Assembly: GCA_016296045.1 (NCBI GenBank) | Contig: JAEDKB010000140.1 | Span: 1 to 5,040, forward strand | Direction: 5' to 3' | Source of the DNA: Oscillospiraceae bacterium | GTDB lineage: Bacteria > Bacillota > Clostridia > Oscillospirales > Oscillospiraceae | DNA: 5,040 nt | Shown here: piece after piece, positions 1 through 5,040 of the stretch | How positions within the stretch are numbered: position 1 is the first letter of the stretch | Layout of the letters: every line of letters starts with the position of its first letter | Notes under the pieces: model-generated | What the model saw: only the letters and a program-made list of their open reading frames with translations | Told to the model about the DNA's origin: nothing | The model's database searches: none | Translations under genes and position numbers: made by a program

Positions 1-17
1 AAAAACCAAAGGTTTTT
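1..17 (-). terminator. Weak hairpin, possible terminator after the M23 gene
   Basis: A perfect 7-base inverted repeat (AAAAACC, loop AAA, GGTTTTT) lies 24 bases beyond the stop codon of the M23 peptidase gene. Read on the minus strand it ends in a T-run, as an intrinsic terminator would, but the stem has only two G-C pairs and the rest of the tail is outside the window. Because the repeat is symmetric it could also act on a plus-strand transcript arriving from the left. The position is right and the predicted stability is low. Confidence 0.4.
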
Positions 18-40
18 ATTAAGAATTAGTATTAAATGAT

Positions 41-1240
41 TTACGGAATTCTGACATAATTCATGGGATTGACGGAGGTACCGTCATAAAATATCGTAAA
101 GTGCAGGTGCGGGCCGGTGGAATTGCCGGTAGAGCCGACATAGCCGATGGTCTCACCCTGCTCCACATATTCACCGGCGCTGACGATAAAGTACGTCATG
201 TGAGCATATAGCGTAGAAAATCCGTCGCCATGGTTGATAACAACATAGTTGCCCCAGCCGCCGGCAAGACAGGCGGTTGTTACAACACCGCTCTTGCTGG
301 CATAAATCGGGGTACCCATGCTTGCGGCAAAGTCAACACCGTTATGTAGGCAATAGATACCGGTGACAGGGTTGGTACGCATACCGTAAGGGGAGGACAG
401 ACACGCAAACCCGTTCAAACTGAGCGGGAAAATAAAGCCGCTTTCCGTATAGATATATGCCTCGCCGCCCGTTTCAACAAGACGAGCCGCCGTGTATTCT
501 TTTTCTTTCTTTGCGATCTCTTCGGCCAGTTCTGCTTCCTGTGCTTCCCACTGCGCAACCTCGGCGGCAAGACGTTCCTTATCCGCATTCAGTTCAACGA
601 GCATTGCTTCCGCTTCCGCACGCTTTTGATCCAACTGAATTTTTGTATCATCCAACTGGATTCTTTTTTCTTCCAGCCGACCCTTTTGATCGGCAAGCTG
701 CGATTTGGCATCGAGTATCTTCTGGGCGCTCTCCTGTAATTCCTGAAGCATACGCTGGTCTGCTTGTGCGATCTCCTCAATCATAATATTGTCAGAAATC
801 ATGTCGGTAAAGCTGTCGGCAGAGAGCAGTACGGACCAAATGGAAACCGGACCACGCTCCTGGATCGTGCGCATACGCATCTGATATCTGTGAACCAAAT
901 CCTCATGTTCCGCTTCAAGCTCATCCAATTCCGCCTGACGTTCCGCAATCAGTGCGCTGTACTCCTGAATCTGGGAATTGATATTCTCAACGGTCTGTCG
1001 AAGCAGTTCTGCCTCCTGGTCAATTTGCAGCTTCTTATCCGAAAAGGATACCATTTCTTCTTTTGTTTGAGCGATTTCATCTTCCAGTGCTTCTCTTTGT
1101 GCGGCAATCTCGTCTGCCTGTTCCTCCAAAGCGTCGATCTCATCTTGTATCTCGCTGGAAGATTTTGCAGAAACCTTTGGCAGCATGGCAAAGACCATGC
1201 ACAATGCCAGCAGGAGAGCAAGCCACGAACGGCGATGCAT
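41..1240 (-). CDS. Secreted M23 family metallopeptidase with PcsB-like coiled coil
   Basis: This 399-residue exported protein probably cuts peptidoglycan peptide cross-bridges or activates cell-wall hydrolases during growth or division. A signal peptide (RR at 3-4, hydrophobic 6-20, likely cleavage after VSA at 23-25) is followed by a long charged coiled coil at about 28-255. The coil is interrupted near 130-157 by a GPVSIWSVLLSADSF segment typical of the PcsB/EnvC/CwlO coiled-coil family. The C-terminal LytM/M23 domain spans about 270-396. The zinc ligands H299 and D303 (HNGVD) and H380 (HLH), and the catalytic histidines H347 (YAHM) and H378, are all present, so it should be an active enzyme, unlike the degenerate EnvC-type activators. 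The start is set by a strong AGGAGGG at 1252-1246, five bases before the ATG. It lies downstream of the apbE/NusG-II pair in the same direction, with its own likely promoter. The family is certain; the exact substrate bond and any partner such as FtsEX are not visible here. Confidence 0.93.
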   Translation of the reverse strand: MHRRSWLALLLALCMVFAMLPKVSAKSSSEIQDEIDALEEQADEIAAQREALEDEIAQTKEEMVSFSDKKLQIDQEAELLRQTVENINSQIQEYSALIAERQAELDELEAEHEDLVHRYQMRMRTIQERGPVSIWSVLLSADSFTDMISDNIMIEEIAQADQRMLQELQESAQKILDAKSQLADQKGRLEEKRIQLDDTKIQLDQKRAEAEAMLVELNADKERLAAEVAQWEAQEAELAEEIAKKEKEYTAARLVETGGEAYIYTESGFIFPLSLNGFACLSSPYGMRTNPVTGIYCLHNGVDFAASMGTPIYASKSGVVTTACLAGGWGNYVVINHGDGFSTLYAHMTYFIVSAGEYVEQGETIGYVGSTGNSTGPHLHFTIFYDGTSVNPMNYVRIP

Positions 1241-1278
1241 ATCATCCCTCCTAAATTTGATTTACATAATACCCGATA

Positions 1279-1307
1279 ATTCTAACATATTATCAAGAAT
1301 AATGCAA
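1279..1307 (-). promoter_or_regulatory. Putative promoter of the M23 gene
   Basis: On the minus strand a TAGAAT -10 box (1284-1279) is preceded by an extended TGT and lies 17 bases from a weak -35 TTGCAT (1307-1302). The nine-base core TGTTAGAAT is identical to that of the rplU promoter in this window. Transcription would start near 1272, giving a leader of about 30 bases. No convincing terminator separates the gene from the upstream NusG-II gene, so read-through may add to its expression. Confidence 0.5.
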
Positions 1308-1316
1308 GTTTTTTCT

Positions 1317-1673
1317 TTATCCGATCAATGCGTCATAGGACGCATCGGATGAAAACTCAATCGTCAGACGGTTTGGAAGGCATACGATCGGGGCACCGCG
1401 ATCGGAAAATCCGTGCTTCACACAGTCCTGAGAAGGACAGGAAGCAGAGGTCACGGCGACTTTCCCGTCTTTTACGGTGATAATGTTCCAATCCTCACCG
1501 AAACGGACTCGATATTCACCGTTTTCTTTTAAATCCAGCGTCATAGTCAGCGCGCCGTCGGAATAGACATATGCCTGCTCCGAAGCAGAGGTTTCAGAAA
1601 AGAAGCAAACCGTCAGCACGGCACAGATTACAACAATCAAGGCAAAAATCAGTATCCAATAGCGTGTTTTCAT
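1317..1673 (-). CDS. NusG domain II-containing membrane-anchored protein (EetA-like)
   Basis: This 118-residue protein has one N-terminal membrane segment (about 5-26) and a short extracytoplasmic domain of the NusG-domain-II (DUF1312) family. The family hallmarks are visible: a KDGKVAVTSASCPSQDC stretch (C79, C84), H87, and an IVCLPN motif (C98). These conserved cysteines suggest a disulfide or a metal/redox site; the molecular function of the family is not settled. It is not a transcription factor despite the name. Its ATG overlaps the apbE stop codon (ATGA, 4 bases) and a GGTGA lies seven bases upstream inside apbE, so the two are almost certainly co-transcribed and translationally coupled. 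Proteins of this family occur beside ApbE and Gx-transporter genes in Bacillota, and the EetA protein of Listeria extracellular electron transfer is, as I recall, of this type. A role in flavin-based extracytoplasmic electron transfer is inference. Confidence 0.82.
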   Translation of the reverse strand: MKTRYWILIFALIVVICAVLTVCFFSETSASEQAYVYSDGALTMTLDLKENGEYRVRFGEDWNIITVKDGKVAVTSASCPSQDCVKHGFSDRGAPIVCLPNRLTIEFSSDASYDALIG

Positions 1674-2656
1674 CGTTTTATCACCGTAAATTCACAACCG
1701 CTGAGCAGCTCAGCGCAGCCCTCGGTTGCATAAATGGTTCGATCCTTCATGATAAAAACAGCATCAAAATCGTTCTGTGTTTTCCAAAATTCCGTCGCTT
1801 CTTCCAGCCCCATAACAAACAGCGCCGTAGAATAGGCATCCGCGACTTCACCGTTATCACAGAGGATGGTAACGGAGGCAAGCGTTTGATCCGCGGGCAT
1901 TCCGGTCTTTGGATCAAGAATATGATGATAGGAGACGCCGTTAAATTCAAAGAATCGCTGATATCCGCCGGAGGTCACCAAAGCCTTTGAACCGAAAAAG
2001 GAAAGCTGCGCGATTGCTTGTGAGGGATTGTCCGGATCGGCAATGCCGATGTTCCATGCGGTTCCGTCCGGCTTTGTCCCAAGCGTCTGAACATTTCCGC
2101 CGAGAGAAAGCAGCGCCGCTTCTACGCCGTTTTCCTCCAGCAGATTTACACACTGCTGTGCTGCATAGCCTTTTGCAATCGCCCCGAAATCGAGCATGGT
2201 TCCTTTGTCAAGCGTTATAGAGCTTCCGTCCATATGAATATGTTCGGTTCCGACCAGAGGCAGTGTTTCGTCCAGCTCCTCCTGTGTAGGAACATGATAC
2301 GCATCGTCGGGGAAGCCCCACAGCCTGACAAGGGGATAGACCGTCGGGTCAAACGCACCTCCGGTTTTTTCGGACAGCGAAAGGGCATCCTGCGTCAGTG
2401 TCAGAATATCCCCTGAAAGCTCCGCCGAACCGGAAAGATTGATTTGAGATAACAAACTTCCGGAATCCGCCGCTGAAAGAAGAAGGTCAAGACGATGAAT
2501 CTCATCGGTTACAAGAACCAGATCCTCGTGCTCACCCCAGATTTTAATTTTCATCAATGTGTCCATGGCATAAAGGTCTGCTTCTTCCGGCTCAGAGACC
2601 GAGCACCCGGTCAAAAGCAGAGCAATCAGCACAATACAAATCATGAGTTTTTTCAT
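1670..2656 (-). CDS. apbE: FAD:protein FMN transferase (ApbE family lipoprotein)
   Basis: This 328-residue enzyme uses FAD and Mg2+ to attach FMN covalently to a Thr/Ser of exported or membrane target proteins (family knowledge: subunits of Rnf/Nqr complexes and other extracytoplasmic flavoproteins). It begins with a lipoprotein signal, a hydrophobic stretch ending in the lipobox LLTGC with C18 as the lipidated residue, so it is tethered outside the membrane. ApbE motifs appear in order: MDT (31-33), GAFDPTV (100-106), LDFGAIAKGYA (155-165), SLGGN (184-188), WNIGIADP (201-208), SGGYQR (229-234), HHILDPKTG (244-252) and DAYSTALF (273-280), which holds the expected metal-site D273 and T277. An in-frame start 37 codons earlier was rejected because it would lie upstream of the promoter and would bury the lipoprotein signal; a GGTGA precedes the chosen ATG by four bases. 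It heads an operon with the overlapping NusG-II gene. No flavin-acceptor protein is present in the window. Confidence 0.94.
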   Translation of the reverse strand: MKKLMICIVLIALLLTGCSVSEPEEADLYAMDTLMKIKIWGEHEDLVLVTDEIHRLDLLLSAADSGSLLSQINLSGSAELSGDILTLTQDALSLSEKTGGAFDPTVYPLVRLWGFPDDAYHVPTQEELDETLPLVGTEHIHMDGSSITLDKGTMLDFGAIAKGYAAQQCVNLLEENGVEAALLSLGGNVQTLGTKPDGTAWNIGIADPDNPSQAIAQLSFFGSKALVTSGGYQRFFEFNGVSYHHILDPKTGMPADQTLASVTILCDNGEVADAYSTALFVMGLEEATEFWKTQNDFDAVFIMKDRTIYATEGCAELLSGCEFTVIKR

Positions 2657-2689
2657 CAGATCACCAAATTCGAAAGAAATCTTAAAAAA

Positions 2690-2718
2690 AGTATAGCAAA
2701 AACGAAAAAAACTGTCAA
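2690..2718 (-). promoter_or_regulatory. Promoter of the apbE/NusG-II operon
   Basis: On the minus strand a consensus -35 TTGACA (2718-2713) and a -10 TATACT (2695-2690) are separated by exactly 17 bases, and the -10 has the TG extension (TGC before TATACT). Transcription would begin near 2683, about 27 bases before the apbE ATG. The spacer is T-rich. The -35 is one arm of the palindrome whose other arm forms the rplU -35. The fit to a housekeeping sigma factor is strong; activity is inferred. Confidence 0.75.
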
Positions 2719-2739
2719 ATAGTATTTGACAATTTGACA
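2713..2739. repeat. Palindrome plus third octamer between divergent promoters
   Basis: Three copies of one octamer lie side by side: TGTCAAAT at 2713-2720, a three-base AGT spacer, then ATTTGACA at 2724-2731 and again at 2732-2739. The first two form a perfect 8+8 palindrome. The last two are an exact head-to-tail duplication with no gap. The outer palindrome arms contain the -35 boxes of the two divergent promoters. The third copy is not placed to serve as a -35 box, since the bases 17 downstream of it (2757-2762, ACAGGC) do not resemble a -10. The array could be an operator for a dimeric regulator, or a by-product of duplicated promoter boxes; the sequence alone does not decide. Confidence 0.7.
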
Positions 2740-2754
2740 AATGGGTGTTAGAAT
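2726..2754 (+). promoter_or_regulatory. Promoter of the rplU-prp-rpmA operon
   Basis: A consensus -35 TTGACA (2726-2731) and a -10 TAGAAT (2749-2754) are separated by 17 bases, with the extended TG at 2746-2747. This is a near-ideal housekeeping promoter, as expected for a ribosomal-protein operon. Initiation near 2761 gives a leader of about 80 bases. Its -35 hexamer begins only seven bases from the -35 of the opposing apbE promoter. Confidence 0.8.
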
Positions 2755-2760
2755 AGACAG

Positions 2761-2841
2761 GCCGCATTGAAGAGGTAGAAGTTGAGGTATGCCCTCACAC
2801 CTCCAGAGCGAGACTACAGAAAAGGTAGGTGCAATCGAAAC
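2761..2841 (+). promoter_or_regulatory. rplU mRNA leader, probable L21-type autoregulatory leader
   Basis: About 80 transcribed bases precede rplU. A GAGGT (2784-2788) can pair with ACCTC (2799-2803), and a GTAG (2775-2778) with CTAC (2814-2817) encloses it. A competing hairpin pairs TGAGG (2783-2787) with CCTCA (2793-2797) over a five-base loop. The CACCT at 2798-2802 could instead pair with AGGTG (2827-2831), part of the Shine-Dalgarno region AGGTAGGTG (2824-2832). Bacillota rplU genes are known to carry a structured L21 leader (an Rfam family) thought to bind L21, and the position, length and GAGCGAGAC segment (2806-2814) fit my memory of it. The identification needs a covariance-model match. 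Confidence 0.6.
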
Positions 2842-3153
2842 ATGCAGGCAGTTATCGTTACCGGTGGCAAGCAGTACAGCGTCAAAGAAGGCGACATCAT
2901 TTTCGTCGAAAAGCTGAACGCTGAGGCAGACGCAACCGTAACCTTCGATCAGGTCCTGGCAGTCGTGGACGGCGAGAACTCCAAGTTCGGCACTCCCGTT
3001 GTGGCAGGCGCTTCCGTCGAAGCAAAGGTGCTGAAGAACGGCAAGTCCAAGAAGATCGTCGTCTTCAAGTATCGCCCGAAGAAGGACTCCAAGTCCATCC
3101 GTGGCCACAGACAGCCGTACACCAAGGTGCAGATTGAGAAGATCGTCGGCTAA
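2842..3153 (+). CDS. rplU: 50S ribosomal protein L21
   Basis: This 103-residue ribosomal protein binds 23S rRNA in the large subunit. It is full length for the family and begins with the usual [14 protein letters not shown]. It contains the basic [12 protein letters not shown] segment and the C-terminal signature GHRQPYT. The start was set at the ATG matching family N termini, with AGGTAGGTG ending nine bases upstream; an in-frame TTG 20 codons earlier lies inside the structured leader and was rejected. Codon choice is strongly biased to C/G-ending codons (AAG, GTC, TTC, ATC), as in highly expressed genes, and contrasts with the next gene. It is the first gene of the operon with prp and rpmA. 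Confidence 0.98.
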   Translation: MQAVIVTGGKQYSVKEGDIIFVEKLNAEADATVTFDQVLAVVDGENSKFGTPVVAGASVEAKVLKNGKSKKIVVFKYRPKKDSKSIRGHRQPYTKVQIEKIVG

Positions 3154-3162
3154 TTTCAAATT

Positions 3163-3486
3163 ATGACGAAAATAGAATTTTTCAATCATGACGGCAGAAT
3201 CAACGGATTCGCCGTATCGGGGCACAGCGGATATGCAGAAGAGGGCAGCGACATTGTATGCGCAGCCGTTTCCTCCGCAGTTAAGCTCACTGAGTGTACA
3301 ATCAATGACGTACTCGGCAACCACGCCAATACAAAGATCATTGAAGATGAGCCCCGCATCACTCTCACACTTCCCGCAGTATGCGACGATGAAGACGCAG
3401 TTCAGGCAGTACTGACCGGCTTTATGCTGACGATGTGCTCTCTGCGGGAGGATTATCCTGAATATATCGAAGTTATGGAGGTGTAA
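3163..3486 (+). CDS. prp: Ribosomal-processing cysteine protease Prp
   Basis: This 107-residue cytoplasmic protease removes the N-terminal extension of ribosomal protein L27 (established in Staphylococcus aureus, where the step is essential). The catalytic pair is visible in the signature GHSGYAEEGSDIVCAAVS: H21 and C33. Length and motif spacing match the family (formerly YsxB, DUF464). It sits nine bases after rplU and three bases before rpmA, whose product is its substrate. No Shine-Dalgarno is seen before its ATG, so translation probably depends on ribosomes finishing rplU. It uses more A/T-ending codons (AAA, ATA, GAA, TTT) than rplU and rpmA, consistent with a lower expression level. The 3' end of the gene contains the Shine-Dalgarno of rpmA. 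Confidence 0.95.
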   Translation: MTKIEFFNHDGRINGFAVSGHSGYAEEGSDIVCAAVSSAVKLTECTINDVLGNHANTKIIEDEPRITLTLPAVCDDEDAVQAVLTGFMLTMCSLREDYPEYIEVMEV

Positions 3487-3489
3487 CTA

Positions 3490-3777
3490 ATGCTGAAAAT
3501 CGGTTTTCAGTTCTTCGCTCATAAGAAGGGCGGCGGTTCTACTAAGAACGGTCGTGATTCCGAGTCCAAGAGATTGGGCGTAAAGCGCGCAGACGGTCAG
3601 TTCGTTCTCGCGGGCAACATTCTGGTTCGCCAGAGAGGCACACACATCCATCCGGGCAACAATGTCGGTATTGGAAGCGACGATACCCTGTTCGCAAAGA
3701 TTGACGGTCATGTCAAGTTCGAGCGCATGGGCAAGGATCGCAAGATGTGCTCTGTCTACGCTGTAGAGCAGTAAGAC
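3490..3777 (+). CDS. rpmA: 50S ribosomal protein L27 with Prp-cleaved N-terminal extension
   Basis: L27 is a large-subunit protein whose N-terminal tail reaches the peptidyl-transferase centre. The 94-residue precursor starts [17 protein letters not shown]. By analogy with S. aureus, Prp should cut after F9, leaving an 85-residue mature protein that begins AHKKGGGS. The remainder is canonical: [19 protein letters not shown] (18-36) and the L27 signature [15 protein letters not shown] (42-56). A strong GGAGGTG (3477-3483) overlaps the end of prp with a six-base spacing. The stop is TAA at 3772-3774 (the coding part is 3490-3774). A strong terminator follows. Confidence 0.97.
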
Positions 3778-3786
3778 GCAATAAGG

Positions 3787-3822
3787 AATCCCGAACATAT
3801 TTTGTATGTTCGGGATTTTTTT
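3787..3822 (+). terminator. Intrinsic terminator after rpmA
   Basis: A perfect 13-base stem (3787-3799 with 3805-3817) closes a five-base loop, TTTTG, and runs into seven T residues at 3816-3822. The core pairing is ATCCCGAACATA with TATGTTCGGGAT. This is a textbook rho-independent terminator for the ribosomal-protein operon. It is unusual in ending only 19 bases before the obg start codon. Confidence 0.9.
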
Positions 3823-3841
3823 GAAGAAGGGGAGATTGGAA

Positions 3842-5040
3842 ATGTTTGTAGATAAGGTGAAAATATTTGTCAAGGCCGGTAACGGCGGCAACGGAGCCGT
3901 TGCTTTCCATCGTGAAAAATATGTGGCTGCCGGCGGTCCGGACGGCGGTGACGGCGGCAAGGGCGGAAATATCGTCCTTCGCGTCAATGATAATCTCTCC
4001 ACGTTGATGGATTTTCGCTATAAACGAAAATATACAGCTTCCCCCGGTCAGGACGGTCAGGGTGCCCGCTGCAGCGGCAAACGCGGAGAGGATCTGATTA
4101 TTCAGGTGCCTCGCGGAACCGTTGTACGCGACGCGCAAACCAACGAAGTCATTAAGGATATGTCTGATAATGAGGACTTCATTCTCTGCAAGGGCGGCAG
4201 AGGCGGCTGGGGCAACAAGCACTTTGCAACACCGACCCGTCAGGTGCCGCGCTTTGCAAAAGCCGGTCTTCCCGGCGAGGAGCACGAAGTTGTTCTGGAA
4301 TTAAAGCTCCTGGCCGATGTCGGTCTGGTCGGTTTTCCGAACGTCGGCAAATCGACGCTGCTTTCCGTTACGTCGAATGCCCATCCGAAAATCGCAAACT
4401 ATCATTTTACGACCCTGTACCCGAATCTCGGCGTAATCTATGTTGACGACGGTGTATCGTTTGTTATGGCAGATATTCCGGGAATCATTGAGGGCGCGGC
4501 GGAAGGCGCCGGTTTGGGGCATGATTTTCTTCGCCATATCGATCGCTGCCGACTGCTGGTGCATATCGTAGACGTAGCCGGAAGCGAAGGACGCGATCCC
4601 ATTGAGGACTTTGAAAAGATCAATGAAGAGCTGAAAAACTATTCAGCCGATCTTGCAGCACGTCCGATGATCGTTGCCGCGAACAAGTGCGACCTGATAC
4701 CGGACGGAAATGATAATCTCAAGCGCCTGAAAGAATATGTTACGCGCCGCGGCTATCCGTTTTATGAGATTTCCGCTGCAACAACGCAGGGGACAAGACA
4801 GCTCATGCGCGTGATTGCCGGAAAGCTGAAGGAACTGCCGCCTGTCATTGTTTACGAGCCGGAGTATGTCAAGCCGCTTGCGCAGGCAGGGGAGGCCGAA
4901 GATCTGACCATTGAGCATATGGACGATCTTTGGGTCATCTCCGGCAAATGGCTCCAGCAGCTCATTATGGATATCAATTTTGCCGACTATGAATCCAGAA
5001 TGTATTTTGACCGTCAGCTTCGCAAAAGCGGACTGTTTGA
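3842..5040 (+). CDS. obg: GTPase Obg/CgtA, 3' end beyond the window
   Basis: Obg is an essential GTPase that binds the large ribosomal subunit during assembly and links ribosome state to stress signalling. The first 399 codons are present. The glycine-rich Obg fold spans about 1-158 and includes the conserved GGPDGGDGGKGG (31-42) and GGRGGWGNKHF (118-128). The G domain follows: P-loop GFPNVGKST (164-172), switch I NYHFTTLYPNLG (186-197), DIPG (211-214) followed by IEGAAEGAGLGHDFLRHI, NKCD (281-284) and SAAT (311-314). Residues from about 340 belong to the C-terminal OCT domain, which is cut by the window edge; the family is usually about 425-430 residues long, so roughly 30 are missing. AAGGGGAG (3827-3834) lies seven bases before the ATG. 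All nucleotide-binding motifs are intact. It follows rpmA directly, without the spo0B gene that intervenes in Bacillus subtilis. Confidence 0.97.
   Translation, partial: MFVDKVKIFVKAGNGGNGAVAFHREKYVAAGGPDGGDGGKGGNIVLRVNDNLSTLMDFRYKRKYTASPGQDGQGARCSGKRGEDLIIQVPRGTVVRDAQTNEVIKDMSDNEDFILCKGGRGGWGNKHFATPTRQVPRFAKAGLPGEEHEVVLELKLLADVGLVGFPNVGKSTLLSVTSNAHPKIANYHFTTLYPNLGVIYVDDGVSFVMADIPGIIEGAAEGAGLGHDFLRHIDRCRLLVHIVDVAGSEGRDPIEDFEKINEELKNYSADLAARPMIVAANKCDLIPDGNDNLKRLKEYVTRRGYPFYEISAATTQGTRQLMRVIAGKLKELPPVIVYEPEYVKPLAQAGEAEDLTIEHMDDLWVISGKWLQQLIMDINFADYESRMYFDRQLRKSGLF

Noticed and set aside
949..1245. Alternative ATG at 1245 in another frame, next to the M23 gene's Shine-Dalgarno
   Set aside because: It directly abuts AGGAGGG with no spacing, and the frame yields no signal peptide or domain, unlike the ATG at 1240.
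1285..1305. ATTAT/ATAAT repeat between the NusG-II and M23 genes as a terminator
   Set aside because: The five-base stem is all A-T with no T-tract after it, and it lies inside the likely M23 promoter.
1544..1561. SDGALT in the NusG-II protein (residues 38-43) as an ApbE flavin-acceptor site
   Set aside because: The known acceptor motif ends in GAT or GAS. Here a leucine separates A41 from T43 and the upstream acidic residue is misplaced, so covalent FMN at this site is not supported.
764..1990. Plus-strand open frames at 764-1279 and 1571-1990
   Set aside because: They are antisense to the M23, NusG-II and apbE genes, which have clear motifs, start sites and operon spacing.
2734..2739. Second TTGACA as an alternative -35 for rplU
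   Set aside because: It is only nine bases from the TAGAAT box, and the hexamer 17 bases downstream of it (ACAGGC) is not a -10.
2657..2767. N-terminal extension of ApbE from an earlier in-frame start at 2767
   Set aside because: It would cross both promoters and the palindrome and place 37 residues ahead of a clean lipoprotein signal peptide.
2782..2841. N-terminal extension of L21 from a TTG at 2782
   Set aside because: The added 20 residues match no L21 N terminus, they lie in the structured leader, and the family start with a Shine-Dalgarno is at 2842.
2656..3324. 222-codon open frame on the minus strand antisense to rplU and prp
   Set aside because: It opposes two certain conserved genes, runs through the promoter region, and its translation resembles no family I know.
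3487..4285. Two overlapping minus-strand open frames (3487-4002 and 3713-4285)
   Set aside because: They are antisense to rpmA and obg, cross the terminator, and have low-complexity compositions that mirror the Gly-rich Obg sequence.

Overview
The window looks like chromosomal DNA of a Gram-positive Bacillota bacterium, most likely a Clostridia member of the Oscillospiraceae/Ruminococcaceae kind. Three things support this. The gene order is rplU-prp-rpmA-obg. The L27 protein carries the N-terminal extension found only in bacteria that have the Prp protease. The G/C content looks moderate, by eye rather than by count. The family-level placement is inference. I see no rRNA, tRNA, insertion sequence, CRISPR array or phage gene, and no gene-free stretch longer than about 200 bases.

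The left half (41-2656) is read on the minus strand. In transcription order it holds an ApbE-type FAD:protein FMN transferase lipoprotein, a small membrane-anchored NusG-domain-II protein overlapping it by 4 bases, and, after a 76-base gap with its own likely promoter, a secreted M23 metallopeptidase with a PcsB-like coiled coil. A weak hairpin at the window edge may end this unit. The apbE/NusG-II pair suggests flavin-dependent electron transfer outside the membrane; the M23 protein is a cell-wall remodelling enzyme or an activator of one.

The right half (2761-5040) is read on the plus strand: a structured leader, rplU (L21), prp (the cysteine protease that trims L27), rpmA (L27 with the cleavable extension), a strong intrinsic terminator, and obg (ribosome-assembly GTPase), which runs off the window. 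This is a coherent large-subunit assembly cluster in which Prp lies directly before its substrate gene.

The most striking non-coding structure is the divergent control region at 2690-2754. Two near-consensus promoters lie back to back, and their -35 boxes are the two arms of one perfect palindrome. A third copy of the same octamer directly abuts the right arm. The two transcription units therefore cannot easily be initiated independently. Other points worth a look are competing pairings in the rplU leader that reach the Shine-Dalgarno, and a terminator placed so close to obg that obg must depend on read-through or an internal promoter. The coding content is otherwise conserved housekeeping, and I do not see a wholly new system.
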